Positions 1-7,311 of a stretch of DNA of 17,691 nt are shown piece after piece. The DNA comes from Oscillospiraceae bacterium (GTDB taxonomy: Bacteria; Bacillota_A; Clostridia; Oscillospirales; JAAYXM01), in the NCBI GenBank assembly GCA_017408185.1, contig JAFQVE010000350.1:1-17691 (forward strand), read 5' to 3'. The position numbers and the translations under genes are program-made. Every line of letters starts with the position of its first letter. Position 1 is the first letter of the stretch. The notes beneath the pieces were generated by a model, which made no database searches, was not told the origin of the DNA, and saw nothing but the letters and a program-made list of their open reading frames with translations.

Positions 1-62
1 ACGCACGTCGTTGTCTTTCCAACGCCGCCCTTTTGATTTGCAACGGCAATGATTTTTGCCAT
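1..62 (-). CDS. parA: ParA/Soj chromosome-partitioning ATPase (N-terminus only)
   Basis: Only the first 20 codons are inside the window; the gene runs off the left edge. The translation reads MAKIIAVANQKGGVGKTTTC, which contains the deviant Walker A motif KGGVGKTT of ParA/MinD ATPases at residues 11-18. A strong ribosome binding site (GGAGGTGG on the minus strand, about 70-77) precedes the ATG. Family knowledge: ParA binds DNA non-specifically when ATP-bound and works with ParB-parS complexes to position origins; in Bacillus, Soj also regulates DnaA. It follows the Noc/ParB-like gene in the same direction, as soj follows noc in Bacillus, so a second ParB (spo0J) probably lies just outside the window. 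It has its own promoter candidate at 136-164. Confidence 0.93.
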   Translation of the reverse strand, partial: MAKIIAVANQKGGVGKTTTC

Positions 63-85
63 ATATATTCCACCTCCATAGGCCA

Positions 86-107
86 AAAGGCTTATCAAAA
101 AGCCTTT
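86..107 (-). repeat. Hairpin in the parA leader
   Basis: Perfect 8-bp inverted repeat AAAGGCTT (86-93) and AAGCCTTT (100-107) with a 6-nt loop. It lies directly upstream of the parA ribosome binding site in the transcribed leader. On the transcribed strand the right-hand flank is only a short T stretch, so it is not a convincing terminator. It may be a leader structure or a weak attenuator between noc and parA. Confidence 0.5.
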
Positions 108-133
108 ATTTCTCACCTGAACCGGTGATAATA

Positions 134-170
134 TTATTATAGCACTTTGCAGAGCAAAGTGCAATAATAA
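134..170. repeat. 17-bp dyad spanning the parA promoter spacer
   Basis: Inverted repeat with arms 134-150 and 154-170 and a 3-nt centre (aga). The core arms GCACTTTGC and GCAAAGTGC are perfect; the outer TTATTAT/ATAATAA arms are also perfect, with one mismatch in between. The core dyad fills most of the spacer of the predicted parA promoter, so it could be an operator. The half-site TTGCACTTTGC also resembles the heptamers found before gyrB and gyrA. Confidence 0.7.
136..164 (-). promoter_or_regulatory. Predicted sigma-A promoter of parA
   Basis: Read on the minus strand, a -35 TTGCAC (159-164) is followed after exactly 17 bp by a consensus -10 TATAAT (136-141). It points toward parA, whose ATG is about 75 bp further. 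A parS-like palindrome ends 15 bp upstream of the -35. The spacer itself is a dyad. Confidence 0.7.
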
Positions 171-179
171 TCTTTCAAA

Positions 180-195
180 TGTTCCACGTGGAACA
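180..195. promoter_or_regulatory. parS: parS-like site 1
   Basis: Perfect 16-bp palindrome TGTTCCACGTGGAACA. It matches the parS consensus TGTTTCACGTGAAACA except for a symmetrical T-to-C change at position 5 of each half. It abuts the stop codon of the Noc/ParB gene and lies just upstream of the parA promoter. Family knowledge: parS loads the ParB CTPase clamp onto DNA near oriC. An identical copy lies at 1095-1110. Confidence 0.88.
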
Positions 196-1002
196 TCATT
201 TAAATATCTTTATATTTACATTGACACAAACATCATCTTCATCCTTTGCGACATCTGCGCGGATGCCGGATCTTCGCATTGTGTCAACAGCGCGGTCAAC
301 TGTATTATAAAACAGTCTGACATCTTTTATCACATATCGCTGTCTTTCACGACGCACCTCTCTTCTTTTATTATTTTTGCCTGATAAAAGAAAATCTATA
401 TACTCATCGGTTTTATACACATTTAGCTCATTTTCAATTATATAATTTAGCGCAGCTATACGCTCCTCGCGTGTATTAAGGCGCAAAAGGGCGCGGGCAT
501 GGCGCTCGCATAATCCGGCATCAGATATCCTGAGAATTATCTCTTTGCCGAGTTTAAGCAATCTGAGTTTGTTTGATACAGCAGATTGTGATTTTCCAAG
601 CTTTTTCGCCACATCCTCCTGTGTATAACCACATATCCGCATAAGATTTGCCATTCCCTCAGCTTCTTCGAAAAAGCTGAGATCCGCACGTTGCAGATTT
701 TCGAGCAGTGCAAGTGAAGCAGATTTTTTATCATCTACTTCTATTACGAGACAGGGGATTTCGCGTAATCCTGCGATGTGAGATGCCCGAAGTCTTCTTT
801 CTCCCGCAACAAGAACATACTCGCGGTTTACAAGGCGCACGGTAACCGGCTGAAGTACTCCGTTTTCGCGTATACTCAAAGCAAGCTCCTGAAGCTCTTC
901 TGTATTAAACCTGCGCCGTGGTTGTGCACGGTTTGGAGAAATTTTATCCAAAGGCAGGTATACTATTTTGTCCTTGCGTACTATAACATCATCTCTTCTC
1001 AT
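196..1002 (-). CDS. noc: ParB-family DNA-binding CTPase, probably nucleoid occlusion protein Noc
   Basis: 268 aa from the ATG at 1002. That ATG follows a GGAGGG ribosome binding site at good spacing, whereas the in-frame TTG at 1017 overlaps that site and is rejected. Visible features are the ParB/Srx CTP-binding motif GERRLRA (67-73), the second CTP-binding motif ENLQR (101-105), a helix-turn-helix (about 126-150) and a short C-terminal dimerisation region. Aligning to the published Caulobacter ParB numbering with a constant offset of 34, the four residues that separate parS from Noc-site recognition are Q139, K145, K150 and R167. Three of them (Q, K, R) are Noc-type rather than ParB-type (R, T, G). 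Its position upstream of parA also matches noc. The obvious amphipathic N-terminal helix that Bacillus Noc uses for membrane binding is not apparent (MRRDDVIVRKDK). It could instead be an ordinary ParB; the family call is firm, the Noc call moderate. Confidence 0.85.
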   Translation of the reverse strand: MRRDDVIVRKDKIVYLPLDKISPNRAQPRRRFNTEELQELALSIRENGVLQPVTVRLVNREYVLVAGERRLRASHIAGLREIPCLVIEVDDKKSASLALLENLQRADLSFFEEAEGMANLMRICGYTQEDVAKKLGKSQSAVSNKLRLLKLGKEIILRISDAGLCERHARALLRLNTREERIAALNYIIENELNVYKTDEYIDFLLSGKNNKRREVRRERQRYVIKDVRLFYNTVDRAVDTMRRSGIRADVAKDEDDVCVNVNIKIFK

Positions 1003-1035
1003 ATGTAATCCCTCCAAAAATAACGTAGAGTTTTC

Positions 1036-1063
1036 CTTATATTGTATATTAATCTTATCACAA
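1036..1063 (-). promoter_or_regulatory. Predicted promoter of noc
   Basis: On the minus strand TTGTGA (1058-1063), a 16-bp spacer and TATAAG (1036-1041) lie about 35 bp upstream of the noc start codon. The match is moderate. The second parS-like site lies about 30 bp upstream of the -35, so binding there could influence it. Confidence 0.45.
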
Positions 1064-1094
1064 CCGATATGCGTAAATTTGTAGAAATCTGTAA

Positions 1095-1110
1095 TGTTCC
1101 ACGTGGAACA
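1095..1110. promoter_or_regulatory. parS: parS-like site 2
   Basis: Second perfect copy of TGTTCCACGTGGAACA, in the divergent gap between noc and the MATE gene. The two sites bracket the noc gene, 900 bp apart, and are identical in all 16 bases. Confidence 0.88.
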
Positions 1111-1160
1111 GTTTTTCTTTTTTAAAACATTGCGAAAAGATTAATATAGTAGCAAAAAAC

Positions 1161-1189
1161 TTGACCTTATCGCTTTTTTCATATATAAT
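1161..1189 (+). promoter_or_regulatory. Predicted sigma-A promoter of the MATE/rsmG/ktr block
   Basis: TTGACC (1161-1166), a 17-bp spacer and a consensus TATAAT (1184-1189), 53 bp before the MATE start codon. This is one of the best promoter matches in the window. With no clear terminator until 5576, it may serve all four plus-strand genes up to ktrA. Confidence 0.72.
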
Positions 1190-1242
1190 ATTAAAGTTAT
1201 GATATCAGACGAGAAATCAGCGATTTCAGAAAGGATACTTCA

Positions 1243-2607
1243 ATGGAAACAAATCAAACTCTTCCCGAAAATAAAATGGGAACTCAGCCTATCGGCAGAC
1301 TTTTAGCAGGAATGGCGATACCAATGATGATTTCAATGCTGGTTCAGGCGTTTTACAACGTTGTTGACAGCATATTCGTTGCCCGTATATCGGAAAACGC
1401 ACTTACGGCGGTTTCACTTGCTTTTCCTCTGCAGAATCTTATGATAGCATTCGGCGGCGGTACTGCAGTCGGTATAAATGCTCTTCTCTCTCGCTCACTC
1501 GGTGAGAAAAGACAGGAGATGGTTGACCGTTCGGCAAATACCGGCATTTTTCTTTCTCTTGCATCTGCAGTTCTTTTTGCAGTTATCGGCGCGCTTTTTT
1601 CACGCCCGTTCTTTGCTCTGCAGACAGATGTCGCAGAAATAGTTGAGTACGGCGTTGACTATTCTTCAATATGTCTTATTTTTTCGATAGGAATCTTCTC
1701 GCAATTTTGTTTTGAACGTCTTCTGCAGTCCACCGGCAAAACCACTCTTGCGATGATTACTCAGCTTATCGGCGCAATTATCAATATTATTCTTGATCCG
1801 ATTCTGATTTTCGGTATGTTCGGCCTTCCTGCACTCGGGGTGTCAGGGGCTGCTATTGCAACTGTTGCAGGACAGATTATTGCCGCAATAGTCGCAATTA
1901 TCATAAACATCAAGGTCAACCGTGAAATCAACCTTTCGCTTCGTATGATCCGCTGGGATACAGAAGTTGCACGCCGTATTTATAAGGTTGGTTTTCCGTC
2001 AATCCTTATGCAATCCGTTGGCTCCGTAATGAACTTTTTCTTAAACCGTATCCTTATAAGCTTCACAACAACCGCAACAGCCGTTTTCGGAGCGTACTTC
2101 AAGCTTCAGAGCTTCATTTTTATGCCTGTTTTTGGTTTGAACAGCGGTATGGTTCCCATTATTGCATACAATTACGGAGCGCGCCGTCCGGAACGCGTTA
2201 AAAAAACAATAAAGCTTTCTCTTTTTACAGCTCTTTCCGTAATGGCTTGCGGCTTTATAATATTTGAAGCCGTTCCGGGACTTCTTCTCGGATTTTTCAA
2301 CGCATCCGAACAAATGCTTCAGATAGGAATTCCCGCACTCAGAATTATTGCAATAAACTTTATGCTTGCCGGATTCTGTATTATCTCCATTTCCGTTTTT
2401 CAGGCTATCGGAAACCCAAGTCACTCCTTTATCATTTCGGTGTGTCGCCAGCTTGTCGTTCTTATTCCCTCGGCATGGCTTCTTTCAAAGACGGGAAAGC
2501 TGAATCTTGTATGGTTTTCATTCCCGATTTCTGAGCTCGTTTCCGTACTTATGTGCGCATTTTTCCTTATAAAAACTCTTAAAAAATTGCATGAAATCGA
2601 AGAATAA
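1243..2607 (+). CDS. MATE-family multidrug/cation antiporter
   Basis: 454 aa, the usual length of MATE exporters, with about twelve hydrophobic segments and hardly any soluble domain. The first membrane segment carries the typical pattern QAFYNVVDSIFVARI (about 35-49) and is followed by a loop with ENALTAVSLAFP. The second MATE repeat starts near residue 249 with VGFPSILMQSVGSVMNFF. Family knowledge: these proteins use Na+ or H+ gradients to export cationic drugs and other organic compounds from the cytoplasm. The sequence looks closest to the bacterial MepA-like branch, but the substrate cannot be read from it. The ATG is preceded by AAGGA at 7-nt spacing and by a strong promoter at 1161-1189. 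It sits between noc and rsmG, where Bacillus has no such gene, which suggests insertion or rearrangement. It is oriented toward oriC, so it meets the replication fork head-on. Confidence 0.93.
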   Translation: METNQTLPENKMGTQPIGRLLAGMAIPMMISMLVQAFYNVVDSIFVARISENALTAVSLAFPLQNLMIAFGGGTAVGINALLSRSLGEKRQEMVDRSANTGIFLSLASAVLFAVIGALFSRPFFALQTDVAEIVEYGVDYSSICLIFSIGIFSQFCFERLLQSTGKTTLAMITQLIGAIINIILDPILIFGMFGLPALGVSGAAIATVAGQIIAAIVAIIINIKVNREINLSLRMIRWDTEVARRIYKVGFPSILMQSVGSVMNFFLNRILISFTTTATAVFGAYFKLQSFIFMPVFGLNSGMVPIIAYNYGARRPERVKKTIKLSLFTALSVMACGFIIFEAVPGLLLGFFNASEQMLQIGIPALRIIAINFMLAGFCIISISVFQAIGNPSHSFIISVCRQLVVLIPSAWLLSKTGKLNLVWFSFPISELVSVLMCAFFLIKTLKKLHEIEE

Positions 2608-2643
2608 TTATTAGTAGAAAATCTTTTAAGGAGCGCCGATATA

Positions 2644-3342
2644 ATGGAATTTTCTTTTTCTTCTCTTTTGTCAGAAATGAATATTTGCGCCGATGCGAAA
2701 AATTTTGATGTTTTTCGTAAAGAGCTTCTTTCTGCAAATGAAGTGATGAATCTTACGGCAATAACCGATCCGCAGGAAGTAAATCTGCGTCATTTTGCAG
2801 ATTCTCTCTCTCTTCTTTCGGCATATGATTTTTCAGATAAACGGGTGATAGACGTTGGATGTGGGGCAGGGTTTCCGGGGCTTCCTCTCCGTCTTGCAAA
2901 AAAAGACATCTCGCTTACTTTACTTGATGCGCTCGCAAAGAGGATAGGGTTTTTACAGGGAGTATGTGACCTTCTCTCTCTTTCGGATGTAGAATGTATC
3001 CATGCCCGCGCTGAAGAGCTTGCCGCAAACGAAAGCTACCGTGAGAGCTTTGATATTGCCGTTTCGCGGGCAGTTGCAGATCTCCGTATGTTGTGTGAGC
3101 TTACTCTTCCTTTCGTCAGGGTTGGCGGCGTTTTTCTCGCTATGAAGGCACGTGACTGTGATGATGAGATAAAGAGTGCTGAAAATGCTGTTAAAACACT
3201 TGGCGCTATATTTGAGAAGCGCGTGGATTACACACTCCCTACAACTGATATAACACACACTGTTCTCATTTTCCGTAAAACAGAACCTACACTCAATCGT
3301 TATCCGAGAAGATTTGCAAAAATAAAAAGCCAACCGCTTTAA
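2644..3342 (+). CDS. rsmG: 16S rRNA (guanine-527-N7)-methyltransferase RsmG
   Basis: 232 aa, close to the family length. RsmG (formerly GidB) uses S-adenosylmethionine to methylate N7 of G527 in the 530 loop of 16S rRNA; loss gives low-level streptomycin resistance in several bacteria. The substrate-side motif MNLTAI is at 35-40 and NLRHFADSL at 47-55. The SAM-binding motif VGCGAGFPG is at 71-79 and the conserved SRAVA at 141-145. Ribosome binding site AAGGAG (2628-2633) precedes the ATG by 10 nt. In most Gram-positive genomes rsmG lies between mnmG and noc and points away from oriC. Here it is between jag and noc but reversed, with MATE before it and ktrB after it. Confidence 0.96.
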   Translation: MEFSFSSLLSEMNICADAKNFDVFRKELLSANEVMNLTAITDPQEVNLRHFADSLSLLSAYDFSDKRVIDVGCGAGFPGLPLRLAKKDISLTLLDALAKRIGFLQGVCDLLSLSDVECIHARAEELAANESYRESFDIAVSRAVADLRMLCELTLPFVRVGGVFLAMKARDCDDEIKSAENAVKTLGAIFEKRVDYTLPTTDITHTVLIFRKTEPTLNRYPRRFAKIKSQPL

Positions 3343-3379
3343 GGCAGATGCCGTACTTATCCACGGAGAGTAAACTGGT

Positions 3380-4732
3380 ATGAAAAGGATTAGATTTACA
3401 ACAACACAAATTATACTGCTGAGTTTTCTTTTGGTAATATTTCTTGGAAGTGTTCTTTTGGCATTGCCGATAAGTTCAGCTGACGGGGTTGCCGTGCCTT
3501 ATATCGATGCTCTGTTCACGGCAACAACTTCAACCTGCGTTACCGGTCTCGTAACACTGCCAACCGTTTCAACATGGAGCGTTTTTGGTCAGGTTGTTAT
3601 ACTTATACTGATACAGATTGGCGGGCTCGGAGTTATCACGATCATGACAGGATTGATGCTTCTCTTGAACAGAAAACTTGGCATCGAAGACAGCTTGCTG
3701 ATTCAAGACGCTTTCAATCTCAACACAATGGCGGGACTTGTCAAGTTTGTCAAGAACGTGTTATTCGGCACGCTGATCCTCGAGGGAATTGGTGCAGTTC
3801 TTTATATGCTCGTTTTCATTCCCGAGTTTGGCGCAAAAGGTATTTGGATATCGGTATTCAATTCAGTTTCTGCCTTTTGTAACGCAGGTATTGACATTAT
3901 TGCGGAAAACAGCCTTTGTAATTACGCCACAAATCCCTTAATTAACATCGTAACCTCTGCGCTCGTAATTCTCGGAGGCCTTGGATATATCGTATGGTGG
4001 GACATTCTCCGAACATTTAAGAGTCGTTCACCGAAAAACAGAAAAATATTCAGACACCTTTCCTTACACAGCAAAATAGCCATTACCTTTACGGCAGGTC
4101 TCATCCTTGTCGGTGCAATTCTCATATTTATTTTTGAATATAAAAATCCTCTGACTATTGGAAATATGAACTTATTCGATAAAATTCAAGTTTCTTTCTT
4201 TCAATCGGTCACAACGAGAACCGCAGGTTTTGCATCTGTTCCGCAAGAAAATCTGACAAATGCCTCTGCTTTCGCATCTGTTATTCTGATGTTAATCGGC
4301 GGGTCACCGGTGGGAACGGCAGGCGGTATGAAAACCGTAACTATAGCAGTACTTATCTGCTCGGCATTCGCTACCATCAGAAACAGGAACAGCGCAGGCA
4401 TTTTCGGCCGTCGCATTTCCGATGACTCGGTGAAAAAGGCTGTTGCCGTGGTCATAATGTTCCTTACGATCTGTTACTCCTCAACGGTGCTTATACTGGC
4501 AACGAGCAACGCTTCTGCCATTGATGTATTTTATGAAACGGTCAGTGCAACCGCAACCGTCGGTCTTTCAAGAAATTTCACGGCATCACTCAACGCATTT
4601 GGAAAACTTATTATAATTTCAACCATGTATTTTGGTAGAGTAGGTCCCATATCGCTCGCGATCGCTTTGGGCAGAAAGAATGAAAGCCAGAATGTTATTT
4701 CCGAGCCGACGGAAAATATCAGTATCGGATAA
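3380..4732 (+). CDS. ktrB: TrkH/KtrB-family potassium (or sodium-dependent K+) channel-like transporter
   Basis: 450 aa integral membrane protein with the four pore loops of the SKT superfamily. The selectivity-filter sequences are visible in order: TSTCVTGL (50-57), AFCNAGI (165-171), TTRTAGF (278-284) and TATVGLS (391-397). Each carries the key glycine. The intramembrane gating loop GGSPVGTAGGMKT (307-319) is typical of KtrB. The length is nearer KtrB than the longer TrkH of Proteobacteria. Family knowledge: two KtrB subunits sit on an octameric KtrA ring and take up K+ during osmotic adaptation. The start codon has a GGAG 11 nt upstream (3365-3368). ktrA follows after 12 nt, so the two are surely one transcription unit. 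The C-terminal 20 residues are polar and unconserved in appearance. Confidence 0.94.
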   Translation: MKRIRFTTTQIILLSFLLVIFLGSVLLALPISSADGVAVPYIDALFTATTSTCVTGLVTLPTVSTWSVFGQVVILILIQIGGLGVITIMTGLMLLLNRKLGIEDSLLIQDAFNLNTMAGLVKFVKNVLFGTLILEGIGAVLYMLVFIPEFGAKGIWISVFNSVSAFCNAGIDIIAENSLCNYATNPLINIVTSALVILGGLGYIVWWDILRTFKSRSPKNRKIFRHLSLHSKIAITFTAGLILVGAILIFIFEYKNPLTIGNMNLFDKIQVSFFQSVTTRTAGFASVPQENLTNASAFASVILMLIGGSPVGTAGGMKTVTIAVLICSAFATIRNRNSAGIFGRRISDDSVKKAVAVVIMFLTICYSSTVLILATSNASAIDVFYETVSATATVGLSRNFTASLNAFGKLIIISTMYFGRVGPISLAIALGRKNESQNVISEPTENISIG

Positions 4733-4744
4733 AGGAGAAAAGTT

Positions 4745-5395
4745 ATGAAAACTAAGAAAACATACGCAGTCTTTGGTCTCGGGAGATACGGTAGGGCAGT
4801 AGCAAGAGAACTTGTCGAGAACGGCATGGAGGTTATTGCAGTAGATTCTGACCAAAAAATTGTGAATGATGCAGCTGCATATTTGCCTGTTTGCAAGTGT
4901 GCAGATGTAACCGATTCAGAGGTCATTTCCCGTCTTGGTATCAGCAACATTGATACCGTAGTCGTTTGTATGGCGAGTAATCTTGAAGCAAGCGTAATGG
5001 CTGTTACGCTCTGCAAGGAAGCAGGCGTCAAGTGCGTTATTGCAAAATGCGCCAACGAGATGCACCAAAAGATATTACTTCGTGTTGGTTCGGACAAAGT
5101 TGTTTTTCCCGAGAACGAGTCCGGCATCCATCTTGCCAATAATCTTCTTAGTTCCGGCTTTATTGATATGCTCTCTCTGTCGAAAGATGTGTCAATAGTC
5201 GAGATCGACGTGAGGGAAGAGTGGAAAGGCAAAAATTTGATTGAATTGAATCTTCGCAAAAAATACGGTTTCAATATCGTTGCTATAAAAAAAGGTGAAG
5301 AGGTAAACGTAAATATCAATCCCGAACAGCCTCTTGAAGCAGAAAACACGCTGATTGTTATCGCAAATATAGCTAAGTTGGAAAAGATAAAGTAA
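4745..5395 (+). CDS. ktrA: KtrA/TrkA-family regulatory subunit of the K+ transporter
   Basis: 216 aa, the size of KtrA (one RCK unit), about half of Proteobacterial TrkA. The N-terminal RCK domain has a Rossmann nucleotide-binding motif FGLGRYGRAVA (10-20) and the ribose-binding acidic residue D34 at the end of the second strand. The C-terminal part from about 135 matches an RCK_C domain. Family knowledge: KtrA binds ATP/ADP to open or close KtrB, and in many Firmicutes the RCK_C dimer binds c-di-AMP, which inhibits K+ uptake; the latter is not visible here. Its ribosome binding site AAAGGAG directly overlaps the end of ktrB, consistent with coupled translation. It is the last gene before a convergent terminator. 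Confidence 0.94.
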   Translation: MKTKKTYAVFGLGRYGRAVARELVENGMEVIAVDSDQKIVNDAAAYLPVCKCADVTDSEVISRLGISNIDTVVVCMASNLEASVMAVTLCKEAGVKCVIAKCANEMHQKILLRVGSDKVVFPENESGIHLANNLLSSGFIDMLSLSKDVSIVEIDVREEWKGKNLIELNLRKKYGFNIVAIKKGEEVNVNINPEQPLEAENTLIVIANIAKLEKIK

Positions 5396-5493
5396 GTTTC
5401 ACAAAGCACTGTTCATACGTAGCCGATTTACGTAAATTGTTAAAGTTCTCAGGCTGTTTCCCACAAGTACGCATAATGAGGATTTCGCCGCAC

Positions 5494-5529
5494 ATTGCTT
5501 GCTAATAACATGGATACTCAACAAGCAAT
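5494..5529. repeat. Inverted repeat downstream of ktrA
   Basis: ATTGCTTG (5494-5501) and CAAGCAAT (5522-5529) form an 8-bp perfect stem with a 20-nt loop. A short T stretch follows after four bases. It could be a weak first terminator of ktrA. The rest of the 5396-5575 gap shows no gene. Confidence 0.35.
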
Positions 5530-5575
5530 AAGGATTTTTGCAATTTAAATCAATATAATTTTTTCTCTAAAAAAC

Positions 5576-5613
5576 AAAAACAACCGCAGTTTTGATAACA
5601 TACGGTTGTTTTT
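5576..5613. terminator. Bidirectional intrinsic terminator between ktrA and jag
   Basis: Perfect 11-bp stem: arm 5576-5586 (AAAAACAACCG) and arm 5603-5613 (CGGTTGTTTTT) with a 16-nt loop. The plus strand ends in TTTTT and the minus strand in T-rich sequence as well. It is placed exactly between the convergent ktrA and jag genes, so it can serve both. Confidence 0.85.
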
Positions 5614-5623
5614 AATTTTAATA

Positions 5624-6424
5624 TTACTTATTGTAATTATTATAACGTCTGCGTGGGGGGCGTGACGGACGTGCATCAGGACCGGTGTAGTTGATGATAA
5701 CACGTCTGTTCGGATCTGTTCCGACAGAGGATGTGGATATATTTTCTTTATCCTGAAGTGCGGCATGAATGATATGACGCTCATATGCGTTCATCGGCTC
5801 TAAAGCCTTGCTTCTCTTATATTTGAGAACCTGACTTGCAGCACGCTCTGCAAACTTTACAAGAGATTCTTCTCTCTTTTCGCGGTAATTTTCTGCGTCA
5901 AGAAGAACACGAACCTTTTCTTTACCGGAGCCGTTAACCGCAAGATTTGCAAGATGCTGAAGAGCATCAAGCGTTTCTCCGCGACGTCCGATTATTCCGC
6001 CAAGGTTTTCACCGACAATTTCAAAGCTTACTGTTCCTTCATCCGAGCACTTATGCTGTTCAAGATGAACATCCTCGCAGATAAATGAAAGAACCTTGGA
6101 AAGAAACTCTGCAGCCTCGCCCGTTGCCGGAACAGTCTCCTTTTTTTCCTTCTTTTCTTCTTTAACTACCTGCTTTTCAGCCTTCTTTTCAATCTTTTTT
6201 TCTTCTTTTTCTGCCTTTTTCTCTTTTTTTACGGAAACAGGCTCATCAGCTCCAATAACAGTCATAAGAATTTTTGCAGGAACTGCACCGATTCCCAAAA
6301 ATCCGGACTTCGGATTTTCAAGAACTTCAACGGTAACATCTTCGCGCTGAAGAGAAAGCTCCAAAAGACCTTTTTCTATAGCGGCATCTATTGTCTTTGC
6401 ACTGATTTCAATACTCTGTGCCAT
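5624..6424 (-). CDS. jag: Jag/KhpB RNA-binding protein (Jag-N, KH, R3H)
   Basis: 266 aa with the three Jag parts in order. The Jag-N domain covers about 1-55 and contains the conserved NPKSGFLGIG (37-46). A very charged Lys/Glu linker spans about 65-97. A KH domain has GGIIGRRGETLDALQHL (142-158), and an R3H domain carries the R216-xxx-H220 signature in ERHIIHAAL (215-223). The tail is rich in Arg, Pro, Asn and Tyr. Family knowledge: KhpB partners with KhpA, binds many RNAs and affects cell elongation and division in streptococci. The ATG lies 3 nt after the yidC stop codon, with GGAGG inside the end of yidC. It ends 10 nt before the shared terminator and closes the rpmH operon. Confidence 0.95.
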   Translation of the reverse strand: MAQSIEISAKTIDAAIEKGLLELSLQREDVTVEVLENPKSGFLGIGAVPAKILMTVIGADEPVSVKKEKKAEKEEKKIEKKAEKQVVKEEKKEKKETVPATGEAAEFLSKVLSFICEDVHLEQHKCSDEGTVSFEIVGENLGGIIGRRGETLDALQHLANLAVNGSGKEKVRVLLDAENYREKREESLVKFAERAASQVLKYKRSKALEPMNAYERHIIHAALQDKENISTSSVGTDPNRRVIINYTGPDARPSRPPRRRYNNYNK

Positions 6425-6427
6425 CTT

Positions 6428-7276
6428 TTATTTTTCCTCCCCGGCTTTTTTAGCCTTATTTTTGTAATATGCTGTAAGAATCGGCTCCTGAACTGCAGTC
6501 AAAACATTTGATATAATCCAGTAAAGTCCAAGACTTGCAGGAACCATAAATGCAATCCAGACCGACATAAGCGGCATCATAATATTCATCATACCGTTTG
6601 TTGCAGCTGCCTGCTCGGTAAGCTGTGTTCCCTGACTGCGTCGAATAAGAATATTCGAAAGCCACGCTGTCAGACCGGAAAGAACAGGAATTATCCAAAG
6701 AATCGTGATGTACTTGAAATTCGGAATCAAAGACAAATCAATTCCGAGAAAATTAAAATCAAGATCTGTAAGATTCGGAGTAATGCTTGCCACAATGTCC
6801 GGATACTTTGACAGGAGAGAAGAAACATCAATCTGAAGCATATATCCGCTTGTGGAAGTAATCTTTGCACCTGCCGCACGGAAAGCATCGGCAAGCGCCT
6901 GAATCTGTTCGGGTGTAATGTCAAAAATGTAAGTAAGCGGCTGACGTACAACAGAATAAAGCCCTATCATAATAGGAAGGGTTATAAGCATCGGCAGACA
7001 TCCGCCGAACATTGAAACCCCTTCTTTTTTATAAAGCTTCTGTGTTTCAAGCGCATAGCGCTCTTTATCATCCTTATACTTTTTTTCGAGCTCACGAAGC
7101 TTCGGCTGAAGCTTTTGCATTTCCATCATGCTTTTTTTGCTTTTCATCTGGAAAGGCAAAATTACAAGCTTTGAAAGAAGAGTAAAGATGATTATTGCCA
7201 CACCGTAATTTCCGACAAAATTATAACAAATCTTTAAAAGCCACCCGAACGGCTCTACTATTAATGCTGTAAACAT
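6428..7276 (-). CDS. yidC: YidC/SpoIIIJ-type membrane protein insertase
   Basis: 282 aa with five expected membrane segments and the YidC/Oxa1/Alb3 core. The first core helix and its cytoplasmic hairpin (about 24-90) include LLSKLVILPFQMKSKKSM and the coiled-coil pair MEMQKLQPKLRELEKKYKDD. Lys36 sits where the hydrophilic-groove arginine is expected. A second segment around GGCLPMLITLPIMIGLY follows. The C-terminal pair is MNIMMPLMSVWIAFMVPASLGLYW. Family knowledge: inserts proteins into the cytoplasmic membrane, alone or with SecYEG. Unlike Bacillus SpoIIIJ no lipobox cysteine or cleavable signal is seen; the protein begins directly at the first core helix. An insertion of about 60 residues (about 120-180) lies between the core helices. 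A CGGAGG site precedes the ATG by 11 nt. Confidence 0.96.
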   Translation of the reverse strand: MFTALIVEPFGWLLKICYNFVGNYGVAIIIFTLLSKLVILPFQMKSKKSMMEMQKLQPKLRELEKKYKDDKERYALETQKLYKKEGVSMFGGCLPMLITLPIMIGLYSVVRQPLTYIFDITPEQIQALADAFRAAGAKITSTSGYMLQIDVSSLLSKYPDIVASITPNLTDLDFNFLGIDLSLIPNFKYITILWIIPVLSGLTAWLSNILIRRSQGTQLTEQAAATNGMMNIMMPLMSVWIAFMVPASLGLYWIISNVLTAVQEPILTAYYKNKAKKAGEEK

Positions 7277-7311
7277 AAATATAAAAACCTCCGGTTTTGA
7301 TGATTAATACA

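Noticed and set aside
1003..1017. Longer noc reading frame starting at TTG 1017
   Set aside because: The TTG overlaps the GGAGGG ribosome binding site that serves the ATG at 1002.
3357..3365. DnaA-box-like TTATCCACG before ktrB
   Set aside because: A single 8-of-9 match is expected several times by chance in a window this size, and it is 6 kb from the predicted origin.
4531..5409. 292-codon open frame antisense to ktrB and ktrA
   Set aside because: It is the shadow of two clear genes, has no ribosome binding site of note and no recognisable domain.
6096..6350. Ser/Phe-rich open frame opposite jag
   Set aside because: Its composition is simply the antisense of the Lys/Glu linker of Jag.
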